NCBI GenBank assembly: GCA_015179025.1
Contig: WHUX01000085.1
Coordinates: 1 to 64,000 of the forward strand
Reading direction: 5' to 3'
Source of the DNA: Terfezia claveryi
Taxonomy: Eukaryota; Ascomycota; Pezizomycetes; Pezizales; Pezizaceae
Length of the DNA: 64,000 nt
The notes below the pieces were generated by a model, which ran no database searches, had not been told where the DNA came from, and saw only the letters and a list, made by a program, of their open reading frames with translations. Below, one piece after another: positions 45,592 through 55,478 of the stretch; positions within the stretch are counted from its first letter, which is position 1; each line of letters begins with the position of its first letter. The position numbers and the translations under genes are program-made.

Positions 45592-47188
45592 AAATGAACG
45601 GAACCATATCCAGCAAAATATATGTGCCTCGTAAAGATATAGAGATTCATTAACGTGTGGTGGGAATGCGAAATGGGTGGGTATGGGTGGGGTAATAGGT
45701 GGATTTCTGGGTCGCATCCAGTATTAAGGCGAAAAATAGAGACAGGCAACTGACCTGAAGTACTGATCAATTCAGGGGAATATAAATAAATTGAGGTCTG
45801 AATGGGATAATCTAGGGTCCATAGATGCAGTTCAAGTTGCTAAAAAGTGATAAAGCTATTAGTCTAACTTTGGAAGGTAAGGGAGAGTTGGTGCACTTTT
45901 CCGAGATTTGTTTATATAGAAACCTAAATCAGTCTGAGCCAGCCTGAACTCAGCTGGCCGAATCTGGCCTTACCTATGTGAAGCCAGGCCCACCTCAGTG
46001 CACCTGAGTTGTCTGGTACCACTTGAGTACGCTTGAACTAATCTGCGGGTACCTGAATGAGTCAGTATCAGTTATATAGATGCTGGGTATTCTTGATCTT
46101 GTCTGATAGATTGTGAGCTAGTCTAGGTGCACCATAATAACTTTGCACTTCTATAATGTAATGGGTACTACTGCTATACTGTGTGAAGTCATTAGAGCTT
46201 GTCTTGAGCTTCTCTCTACTAGCCTGGTACAGGGTATATTAATTTGGTCTCTAATAAGCTAGCTCTAAATTTTCTGAATCCACCTGAGTTTGGTCTACTC
46301 GTCTAAGGTAATGAAGATAATATTTAGTAGTTTCAGACATATGCAGTCATATATACTAGGTCAAGCCAGCCTGAGCTGACTCGGGTGACTTGAAATCCTA
46401 TTTGAAATTTGAGCTTGCTTTTGGAGGTACTGCCTCTCAAGATACTGAAGTACAGTAGATTTGCTGAAGCCAATCTTGAGTTAGTAGATATGTGCCACAA
46501 GTGACGCAGGTGAGACTAGAGTACATAGTTCAGATATATTTGGTAAGCCCCTGGGAGCTCAACCGACTTGAGGTAACCTGATAGTGATTCAGAAGGTTTG
46601 GGACACCTCAAGTGGCTTCAAGCAAGCAGAGAGTAGCCTACAAAAGCCCATTATACTTCAAGTATGCCTAGACAAGCTCATAATTAGTCAGACAAGGTCA
46701 GGATTGCCCAGCATTTATATAACTGATGTAGACTCGTTCAGGTACCCGCAGATTAGTTCAAGTAGACTCAAGTGGTACCAGACAACTCAGGCGTACCGAG
46801 ATGGACTTGGCCTGACATAGGCAAGGCCAGATTCGGCCAGCTGAGTTCAGGCTGGCTCAGACTGATTTAGGTTTTGATATAAACAAATCTCGGAAAAGTG
46901 CACCAACTCTCCCTTACCTTCCAAGGTTAGACTAATAGCTTTATCACTTTTTAGCAACTTAAACTGCATCTATAGACCCTAGATTATCCCATTCAGACCT
47001 CATTATATTTATATTCCCACGACTTGACCAGTACTTCAGGTCAGTTGCTTGTCTCTATTTTTCACCTTAACATTGGATGCGACCCAAAAATCCATCTATT
47101 ACCCCATCCATACCCACCCATTTCGCATTCCCACCACACATTAACGAATTTCTATATCTTTACGAGGCACATATATTTTGCTAGATAT

Positions 47189-47499
47189 TGTGGAGGGGAA
47201 GAATGGGTAGAGGTAGAGAGTAGGGGAAAAAGGGGGAAAGGCAGTGACAATGCAAGGAGACGAAGGATGAGGGAGAAGCAGGATGAAAAGGGTGGAATAG
47301 GGACGAGAGGGGGAAAGGACCAAATGGGGCAAGCATGTATACTAATAGGTTGTAAGTGGATGGAGATGATGAGAGCTGCCGAATAGGGTAATAATGTATA
47401 TTAGAGCAGTGAGGCGAGGGCAAGTATATAGGGAGGGGCTCTGCAGAGATCTGGAATGAAAAGGACACCTCACTCTCTATGCACTTTCCGAGCATTTCA
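47189..47499 (+). repeat. 5' LTR of gypsy element 4
   Basis: 311 bp, TGTGGAGGGGAAG...GAGCATTTCA. It differs from the 3' LTR at six positions, all transitions; at five of them the 5' LTR carries the A or T expected after deamination. Confidence 0.93.
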
Positions 47500-47587
47500 A
47501 CTGGCGGTCCTGGAAAGACACGGAGAGTGCTGAGGTGCGGAGACATCGTATCGTTTCGTTCATACTTGGCATGTTATTTCGTTTTCG

Positions 47588-50017
47588 TTGAAAACTCGGT
47601 TATCGGTTGGACTCCGAAACATCCACTATATTGCCTCGATTACATTGAGTGGTTTAGCACTCAATAGCCTAGTCAAGCTGGAATTCCGGAGTACCCATCT
47701 CGAAGGAGAAAAGCAGAGACAACTCGTCGACTTAGATGTGGCTGACCTCTCGTGCTTTTCAGAAGAGCAAGTGTTTGGTACGAAGAACAGAGCTCGAAGT
47801 CGGATATCTTCAAAAGTCGACAGTGAATACCAGCAGACAGACACAGAAAGTGAAGTACCTGATGAAGCTGTATCAGCAACATACACGGGGGCTAGACAAG
47901 TCGAACTGTCAGTGGACTGGACTGGGCAGTCGGTGACAAGAGAAATAGAACAAAGAAATAATATAGAAGGCAGTCAGAAGGGAGTAAGTGGGAGCAGGGG
48001 AGTCAGTAGGAATATGGCATCGGTGGCCAAGATTAGATTGTTCAAAGGGACGGGAGAGGCGAGGGAAATTGCGGAAGATTTCCTAGATGACATTGAGTTT
48101 GCAGCAGAGCAGTTGACGTACCCTGAGGTACCAGACGACAAGATATCGATTAGGTTATTCAGGCAACACCTGGAGGATAGAGTATTAGACTTCTGGGTGG
48201 AGATAAAGCCAGAGGAGAAGAAAGATTGGGGGACAGTGAAGGTGAAGTTTCTAGCTAAGTTTGGGGCCAGCAGGACGCTTAACCAGACGGAACGAATGAG
48301 CATCACGAATCGTATCATGGCTATGGCACAAGGTAGAAAGTCAATTGCAAGCTATATCAAGGAATCCAAGGCACTATTTGGTGGTGTTCCGAAGGAGTTA
48401 TCGGAGATGTTTACAATTTGCTTTATCAAAGGACTAGAGGATGCAAGCAAAAAAGCAGCAGTGTCCTTCGCAATGAGAGAGGAGAGAATGGAGTTTTCAC
48501 GGGCAGTGGAATTGGTAAAAGCAGCCTACTGTGTGTTTGGGGAGCCAGACATATTTGCAGATCAAGCAGGCAAAGGCATAGTGGAGATACCATCGGTGGC
48601 AACAACCTCGGCAGCTTCAGCTTCAGTGGCTACGACGAATGAGACATTAGCAGAACTGCTAAAGTACCTGAAAAGTGTCAATCTAGGGCGAGTGGGAGCT
48701 CAGGTGGGGAACCCGGGACAGACGCAGCAAAACTGGATAGGGGGTAATGCTAGTCAACAGACATATGGGCAGAATCAACGACCCACTAATCCGTATATTA
48801 CATGCTACAACTGCGGCAAAACGGGACACTATTCCAATGAGTGTGGAGAGCCACCAGCGAGTTGGGAGTTAAGGCAAGCGTATCGAGAAAAGGCACAAAG
48901 AGAGGCAGCGGAGTATAGGGAGAGGCAGGGGTTGAAAGCCATAACAGCGGCGGCAGCAGTAGCAATAGAGGACGGGGAGCCAGCAGAGACCTTAAGAGCC
49001 AACATGGCGATAGCTCAAATTGACGAAGTAGCCCTGAGGAAAGAAACAAATCAGGAGAGGTTAAGACATGTTGGGGCATTACTGGCAAGAATTCCCAAGG
49101 CACATGCGCTGGTAGCGGTAGCGGGAGAGAAGAGAAATCAGGAACAGGCAGATGACGGACCGGCTCAGAGTAAGAAGATCGTAGTGGAAGACACAGGAGG
49201 GAGCAGACAGGGGAAAACCATAGCGGGGCATAGCCTGAGATCGGACACGGCAAGGCAGAAGGCAAACGACCAGGGCGAGGGAACAGTAGGGGGAGAACTA
49301 CAGGAAGAGAGACAGAATGAGGGTACAGAGAAAAGGACAGTAGGGGGAGGACTACAAGGAGAAAGGCGAAGCGAGGGAGCAGAGAAAGGAGTAGTAGGGG
49401 AGGAACAGGGGAAGAAGAAGACAGTAAAAAAAGGGTTGGCACCAATTAAAGCAATGGCGGGGCTGCAAGGGTTTAGCCTGGCTGAGTACATGAAGAATTT
49501 GGTGGTCAAAATCGGACTACCACAGCTTCTGCAAGAGAGTCCGGTGTTGCGCAGGCAGCTGGTGATGTTGCTGACTTCAGCCAATCTACGAACAAAAGTT
49601 TTGCCGAGAACCAGTCGAGCGGCAGTGGCACTGGCGGACCACGAGGGGGTAACAGAAGCCCCAGAGGTAGAAGGGCAGGTGAAAGCAATGTTCATAGAGG
49701 CATTCATTGGCAACATGAAAATGGTATCTGTGCTGGTGGACGGAGGGTCATTGATTGATCTGATAAGTGTGAAGGTGGTGAGCACGCTCAAATTACCAGT
49801 GTTTGTTGGAGAAGGATGGTCTATTGTACTAGCCAACGATTCAGTGGTCAAGGTAAACAGATATGTGTGGGCAAGTGTCATGGTGGCCAGGGTAACAGCA
49901 AGAATGAAATTGTATGTGCTGGACATTGACCAATCGTACACAAGGCTTCTATCAAGAAGATGGCTGAGGAGAGTAAAAGCAACGGAAGAATACTTTGAGC
50001 ACAGATTGGTGATTTAG
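47588..50017 (+). CDS. Gag-protease of gypsy element 4
   Basis: Open for about 809 codons from the LTR-proximal leader; the first in-frame ATG is at 48014 (MASVAKIRLFKGTGEAR), which begins the capsid-like domain (RLFRQHLEDRVLDFW, AKFGASRTLNQTER). A CCHC zinc knuckle (C-Y-N-C-x4-H-x4-C) lies at 48803-48844. A charged, repetitive linker follows (VGGELQEERQNEGTEKR and VGGGLQGERRSEGAEKG), then an aspartic-protease-like domain (VSVLVDGGSLIDLIS near 49730, DGG in place of DSG/DTG). It stops at TAG 50015-50017, where a Trp codon is likely, so the original frame probably ran further. Confidence 0.82.
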   Translation: MKTRLSVGLRNIHYIASITLSGLALNSLVKLEFRSTHLEGEKQRQLVDLDVADLSCFSEEQVFGTKNRARSRISSKVDSEYQQTDTESEVPDEAVSATYTGARQVELSVDWTGQSVTREIEQRNNIEGSQKGVSGSRGVSRNMASVAKIRLFKGTGEAREIAEDFLDDIEFAAEQLTYPEVPDDKISIRLFRQHLEDRVLDFWVEIKPEEKKDWGTVKVKFLAKFGASRTLNQTERMSITNRIMAMAQGRKSIASYIKESKALFGGVPKELSEMFTICFIKGLEDASKKAAVSFAMREERMEFSRAVELVKAAYCVFGEPDIFADQAGKGIVEIPSVATTSAASASVATTNETLAELLKYLKSVNLGRVGAQVGNPGQTQQNWIGGNASQQTYGQNQRPTNPYITCYNCGKTGHYSNECGEPPASWELRQAYREKAQREAAEYRERQGLKAITAAAAVAIEDGEPAETLRANMAIAQIDEVALRKETNQERLRHVGALLARIPKAHALVAVAGEKRNQEQADDGPAQSKKIVVEDTGGSRQGKTIAGHSLRSDTARQKANDQGEGTVGGELQEERQNEGTEKRTVGGGLQGERRSEGAEKGVVGEEQGKKKTVKKGLAPIKAMAGLQGFSLAEYMKNLVVKIGLPQLLQESPVLRRQLVMLLTSANLRTKVLPRTSRAAVALADHEGVTEAPEVEGQVKAMFIEAFIGNMKMVSVLVDGGSLIDLISVKVVSTLKLPVFVGEGWSIVLANDSVVKVNRYVWASVMVARVTARMKLYVLDIDQSYTRLLSRRWLRRVKATEEYFEHRLVI

Positions 50018-50283
50018 GGTAGCGACGGCATTCGATGGGTAGTGGTTGGAGAACCAGCGGAAGGAAGTGTAGTGGAAATATTTCAGGATGCAGAAGAGAG
50101 CTTGGAAGAGGTTGAAGATCAAGAGGCAGAAGAGGTAGAAGAGGTTGACAAGGCAATTGCAGAACTGTTGGATGAGTTAGATGAATAGGAGTATGAGGAG
50201 GATACAGAAGCGGGAAAAGAACAAGAGCAGTAGGGGAGCATGACACCAACTGCTCTGAAGGGAATCATGCAAGAGAGGAACAA

Positions 50284-53200
50284 ATGGAATGGATAACAGA
50301 AGAAATAAGGAAAAAGAGAGAGGCACATAGGTGTGGGAAAAAGGAAAGAACAATAAAAACAAAAAAAGGGGAAGAAAAAGGAAGGAAGGGAGAAAGGGGA
50401 GGCGGTGAAGAAGAAGGAAGGGTAACAGGTGTAGCATCCGGGGAAGGGTTACAAGGAGGGAGGATAGGAGAAGTGGAGGGGATGCAAGAGGGAGGTGGCA
50501 GGGCAGATGTGGAGGTTGGAGATGTGGAGGTAGAAGGGGGTAGTTTGGAGGACGAGAGATGGCAGACCGGGTCGCAGAAAGCAAGAGCGTGTTCAGTGCA
50601 GATATGCAGCGCATCATATGGAGAAAGGTTATCGTTCGGCAAGTTGCAGGGGTATCCAATGGAACGAAGACCAGTGAAAAGACTAATGTCAGTGGCTACA
50701 GATGAAGAGATCGAGACATGGTTTTGGTAGACCAGTATTAGGATTGGAGCAGCAGCGGACACAGAAGAGAAGCAATGGAACATGATGCGAATATTGTATA
50801 CGTGGAGAGATTGCTTTGCCACAAATCTTCGAGATATTAAAGCAACAGATCTGGTAGAGCATGCTATTGAGTTGGTACTGAATGCAAAACCCTTTAGGTG
50901 CAAAATTCCATTATGGACAAAGGGAGAGAAGGACTATACTCGGAAAGTGTTTCCTGATATGGCGGCTGCAGGAATAGTGGTAATGTGTGAAAGTCCATGG
51001 GGGCATAGAACATGATTTATACCAAAAGCGCATGGCAGTGCGGAACTGCGTGTGATCCATAACATTATACCAATAAATAAGTGGACAATACCGAGCGCAT
51101 ACCCAACCCCAAGAGTAGAGCAAATCATGGATACACTGGTCAAACCACAGTTCACAGTATTCTCTGGAGTAGATGCGACGTCTGGATACTGGGCTATACC
51201 AGTAAGAGCAGGGGATGAGCTGAAGACAGCATTTATATGCCCAGAGGGGCAGTTTGCCTATAAGAGGATGGGAATGGGCCTTAAAAATGGAATGCATACG
51301 TACTCCCGGTTTAGAGACGTGGTGTTCGGACATATACTGGCATTAAAGGATAAAGAGGGGAAGATTATCGTTGGGGCTATGGAGTCGTTGGTAGGGGATC
51401 ATGGAGACTGGGCATGTGATGGCATAATTGACGATACATTTTCAGCACAAGCGAGTTGGGAAACAGAATGTGAAGTGTGGCACAACATTATCTTTCCAAG
51501 GATTGTATTCGGACCGATTTATCTGAAGGGGACAAAATGTACGTTCAGCATGACGACCCTAGATATAACAGGAATGGAGGGATTATGGCGAGGGCTGAGA
51601 CCATCATAAGAAAAATGCAATAAAATGGGAAATTGGCCAATTCCTAAGTGCAAGGCAGATGTTGAAGCATTTATTTACCTTACACCATTCCTAAGGCGGT
51701 TCATTCCAGGGAGGGCAGAACACGTGCGGATACTGAAGCTGGCATTCACAACGTCGAATGGCGAGGAGAAGGACGTATTTGAATGGGGAGAGAAGCAACA
51801 GGCATCGTTCGATTAGATAAGGAAAGCTATAATGAATAATGCATGTGCAGGATCAGACGAGAACCTACAGTATCATCTGTCGTCAGACGCGAGCAAGACA
51901 GGAACAGGAGGAGTACTGTTTCAGCTACCAGGAGTGCAACCCAGAACCACGGCTACTAATAAGCATAAAAACAGCATACGGATAGTGATGTTTATATCAT
52001 TCAAATTATCAAAGGCAGAAAGCAAATACTCCACGCAAGAGAGGGAAGGCCTCACCGTGATGCGGAATTTGGATGAGTGTACATGGTTGATTAAAGGGTC
52101 GAGGTGGCCAGTGAAGATATATACGGATCATTACTCACTGATATCGATAATGGGAACAAGTACTAAAGATGCACATGGCAGACTGGCTCGGTAGCAAGAT
52201 AGGCTAACGGAATATGATTATGAAATCATACATAAAGCAGGGGTAGACCATTATATGAAGCTGGCAGATGGATTGAGCAGACTACCCTCTGAATACTGTG
52301 CGGAGTTCCGAGGAGATTTGTCGGATAGACTGACAATATGCTTGAGGGGAGGGGTGGACAAAAAAGGTGAAGAAAGCGAAAAAGGAGAAGAACCTGAAGA
52401 AAGGATGAAGAAAATACGGGTAGAATTTGAAAGGTCACCATGGTATAGAAGCGTAGTGACATATGTATTGAAGGGTATGGAAGGATTGGTAGAATTGGGG
52501 CTGGGAAGAAATATGAGGAAGGCAGTGGCCAATAAAGGGAGGAGATATCTGCGGATAAACGGGGAGTTGTTTTGGCGAGAAAGAGACGGATTATTGGCAA
52601 AATGTGTCTTGGAGGATGAGAGACAGCAAGTAATGAGGGAGTTGCATGATGCGCATGGACACTTTGCAGGAGGATTAACTATTGGGTGAGCTATTGGTAA
52701 TTATTATTGGCCGACACGGGAGAAAGATATATGGGAATACTGTGTGTTATGCGATACCTGTCAGAGGGTTGGACCACGGCGAAAGTTAGGAGAACTGAAA
52801 TCTATTATACAGTTCAAGCCATTCGACATGGTTGGAATGGACTATATGGGACCAATATCTCCAGCATACCAGAAGACAGGATACAGATATATCTTGATCG
52901 TGGTAGATTATTTCTCCCGGTTTATATTTGCAAAAGGATTCGTGGAAGCAAATCAAACAGCTACACTGTCAATGTTCTTCGAAAATGTGGTACCAGTCTT
53001 TGGGTGGCCAATGTCAATATACTGCGACAATGGCACGCATTTTATGGAGTCAGTGGTACAAGATATATTGCGGGCTTTTGGAGTGATACAAATTGGCGCC
53101 CCAATATCGTATCCAAGTTCTGTGGGGTTAAGTGAGAGATATGTGCAGATGATAGTAGTGGCATTGAGGAGGCATTGCATTGCATCTGGGAATGAGAAAG

Positions 53201-54144
53201 AGTGGGGAATGCAAATTGGATCAGCAGCAATATCGATGAACACAAGAAGAGTGCGAATCCATGGACACACACCATCAGAGATATTGTTAGGATATAATGC
53301 AAGGATATCATGGCCAGCACTGAGAATGAGGGAAGGAAGGGTGCAAGTAGTAGCGGAAGAGATTGGGGAACATACCTTTGACTCGCATATTCCCGAACGG
53401 TGGAACGTTGAAGAAATACTAGCAACAAGAGATTATAGAGGGGATAACATGATAAAGAAGCGCATTGAAGATCAGGAAAAGGCAGCCCTGGCGCACGATG
53501 GTAAACTGAAGTGGAGAGGGCCGAAAGAGGGGGATCTAGTCATGATTAGAAGACACGAAATAGACAAACAGAAAGGAAAGAAATTGGAGGCTAGGTGGGA
53601 AGGACCAAGATTAGTGGTGAGGGTAACAGGACAGGGCAATAGTGCAGTTGTGAGGGAACTGCATGGAGGGTTGACGGAGAAGAGATACCACATTGATGAT
53701 ATCAAGGTGTACATATCACGGCAGGAGAATACATATATGACAGAAGGGCCCTCGGGAGTGATGTATGAGCAAGGCTTGCAGGAGGAAGGGGAAACGATGT
53801 TAAATGGGCAGCAGGTAGACAACTGGTGCTCCCGGGTCGGGGTTATGGAAGGGGGGGGGTGGAAGGAAGGCAAGCAGGAGAAGGGCGAAAGGGTACAGGA
53901 GGAGAAGAAACTGCGCGGGACACTGGTTAGAGGGAGGGGGAGTACTTGTGGAGGGGAAGAATGGGTAGAGGTAGAGAGTAGGGGAAAAAGGGGGAAAGGT
54001 GGTGACAATGCAAGGAGGCGAAGGATGAGGGAGAAGCAGGATGAAAAGGGTGGAATAGGGACGAGAGGGGGAAAGGACCAAATGGGGCAAGCATGTACAC
54101 TAATAGGTTGTAAGTGGATGGAGATGATGAGAGCTGCCGAATAG
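50284..54144 (+). pseudogene. Pol (RT, RNase H, integrase) of gypsy element 4, six stops
   Basis: One frame throughout, shifted relative to Gag. RT about 50780-51600 (LRVIHNIIPINKWTIPSAYP, VFSGVDATSGYWAIPV, and IIDD as the catalytic box near 51430). RNase H 51880-52200 (LSSDASKTGTGGVLFQ, STQEREGL, YTDHYSL). Integrase from 52640: HHCC (LHDAHGHF...CVLCDTCQR), DYMGPISPAYQ, YCDNGTHF and GLSERYVQM as the D, D, E blocks; then a GPY/F-like tail (ARWEGPRLVVRV). Stops at about 50728, 51014, 51607, 51814, 52192 and 52687 are TAG, TGA or TAA, each one transition from TGG, CGA or CAA. From 52744 the frame is clean and runs into the 3' LTR. Confidence 0.85.
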
Positions 54145-54257
54145 GGTAATAATGTATATTAGAGCAGCGAGGCGAGGGCAAGTATATAGGGAGGGGCTCT
54201 GCAGAGATCTGGAATGAAAAGGACACCTCACTCTCTACGCACTTTCCGAGCATTTCA
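53947..54257 (+). repeat. 3' LTR of gypsy element 4
   Basis: 311 bp, 98% identical to the 5' LTR. The pol frame runs about 198 bp into it before its stop at 54144. Confidence 0.93.
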
Positions 54258-54284
54258 ATATGGTTCCGTTCATTTTGCAGTCTG

Positions 54285-54650
54285 TTGCACCGCCAAGAAT
54301 TGTCAGTGAATAATATTCCCCTGGGATCATCCCCGTTGCAGGTTGCCATCACTGCAGCAGACGCAAATGCGGTTGTAAAGTTGGCTCTAACCAACTTCGG
54401 ACCCACAGATTTGGAAATCCTCAATTTTGGTACCTTTCTCTTCGATGCCCCAATCGAGAAGGTTTCTTTATTCCGAAATGGTATGTTTATAGTTTCCCAT
54501 AGGCAGCGGTTTCTTTTTGGACTAAACGCGATATCCGGAATACACAATAGGAAATCGGCTTGACTTCAAGGGGATATTGATGCACTATGATTTCAGGCAC
54601 CTCCGGGATTCATCCTTCACCATCATTCGCGCTGGACAAACAATTGAGAA
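54285..54650 (+). pseudogene. Deuterolysin-like (M35) propeptide fragment
   Basis: Two exons, 54285-54480 and 54551-54650, joined by a 70-nt intron (GTATGT...CAATAG, phase 1). They read LSVNNIPLGSSPLQVAITAA, then ADANAVVKLALTNFGPTDLE and GTFLFDAPIEKVSLFRNG, then (after the intron) RLDFKGILMHYDF and DSSFTIIRAGQTIE. This matches the pro-region of fungal deuterolysins, secreted zinc proteases: the FGTFLFDAPIEKV stretch and the AGQTIE end are characteristic. The signal-peptide exon would lie where the foldback element ends, and the catalytic domain (HExxH, GTxxD) is missing: homology stops at 54650 where a tandem repeat begins. A destroyed gene, broken on both sides. Confidence 0.72.
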
Positions 54651-54800
54651 GCTTCATACCTTGCTTGCACTCATATATATCGTGGCTTCATTGCATGCTT
54701 CACTCATGGCGTGCTTCATACCTTGCTCGCACTCATATTGTGGCTTCATGGCATGCTCGTACTCATATGGCGTGCTTCACAACCTGCTTCAGATGTATGT
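54650..54800. repeat. Tandem repeat of about 64 bp, two and a half copies
   Basis: Units of the type CTTCATACCTTGCTTGCACT...CATGGCGTG repeat with small changes. They start exactly where the deuterolysin reading ends. Confidence 0.65.
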
Positions 54801-55478
54801 TCATACATGTATATATAACTCGTTCATATTCCTACTTGTTCGAGATAACTAAGTCGATTGACACATCACTTCAATACAATACAATACACACACTCACTTC
54901 ATATTGGAACATCTTCTTCATATCCACCTCTCCGTTTGACCATCTCGCTCTATTCGTACCTTCCTTCGTTGGACACTTGGATCTCTCCGCTCGCCTATCT
55001 CTATAACAACGAGCGACAACGGATAACAGATACTGAGACATCCCATTCGTGAACCAGCAAAATTCCTAGGCAGGACAGAACAACTACATTGACCCAGCCT
55101 ATAACTACATGTAAATGTAAAGACAAATGTTAAACCCGCCACTATGTTCCTGTTTGCGTTTGAGCCGACAATGTACCACCTGAAGTCATCCTACAAATCT
55201 CGTTGCAGTCCATACTCGACGGAGGGCACAATACATGCTGCCGGCCCTTCTTCTTAATGTTCAATCTCCGCTTTATATTCAATTTCATGCCTTATTTCAC
55301 ATTGTATCTACTATATATCAAAATTTTACTTACTTGGGTAAATTATGTGCTCCTGTGTTCTCCCGCAGGGCCAGGGACACCCCGCGGGCCAGGCCTCCCG
55401 CGAATATTTAGTTCTCGCGGGGGGGGTCGGAACACCGATAGGTCCCAATGATACCTCTGCGGAACTTCCTCTACTAGG
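54801..55478. other. Intergenic region, nothing recognised
   Basis: AT-rich with short simple repeats (AATACAATACAATACA at 54877-54892). It ends in a GC-rich, partly palindromic block (CCCGCGGGCCAGGCCTCCCG, 55380-55399). Confidence 0.45.

Larger units (their letters stand above)
47189..54257 (+). mobile_element. Ty3/gypsy element 4, full length, different family
   Basis: 7069 bp with two 311-bp LTRs (47189-47499, 53947-54257), TG...CA ends and the 4-bp duplication ATAT (47185-47188 / 54258-54261). The other foldback arm shows the empty site with a single ATAT. After the 5' LTR comes AC then TGGCGGTCC, a likely tRNA primer-binding site; a purine-rich AGAGGGAGGGGGAG tract precedes the 3' LTR. 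Gag and Pol lie in different frames. No chromodomain is seen, unlike elements 1-3 and 5. It is the least decayed retroelement in the window. Confidence 0.92.
45592..54275. mobile_element. Long-inverted-repeat (foldback) element, interrupted by gypsy 4
   Basis: Left arm 45592-46127 (536 bp) is repeated inverted at 46667-47188 plus 54258-54275 (540 bp), the right arm being split by gypsy element 4. The spacer 46128-46666 (539 bp) has no coding signal. Without the gypsy insert the element is about 1.6 kb. Weaker similarity continues outwards for about 25 bp (CCGCCAAGAA on both sides), so the exact ends and any target duplication are uncertain. Arms this long around a non-coding core suggest a non-autonomous foldback transposon. 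Confidence 0.8.

Noticed and set aside
49165..49941. 258-codon minus-strand ORF rich in Ser, Thr and Pro
   Set aside because: Shadow of the gag-protease frame of gypsy element 4, as are the other long minus-strand ORFs in 48.8-54.1 kb.
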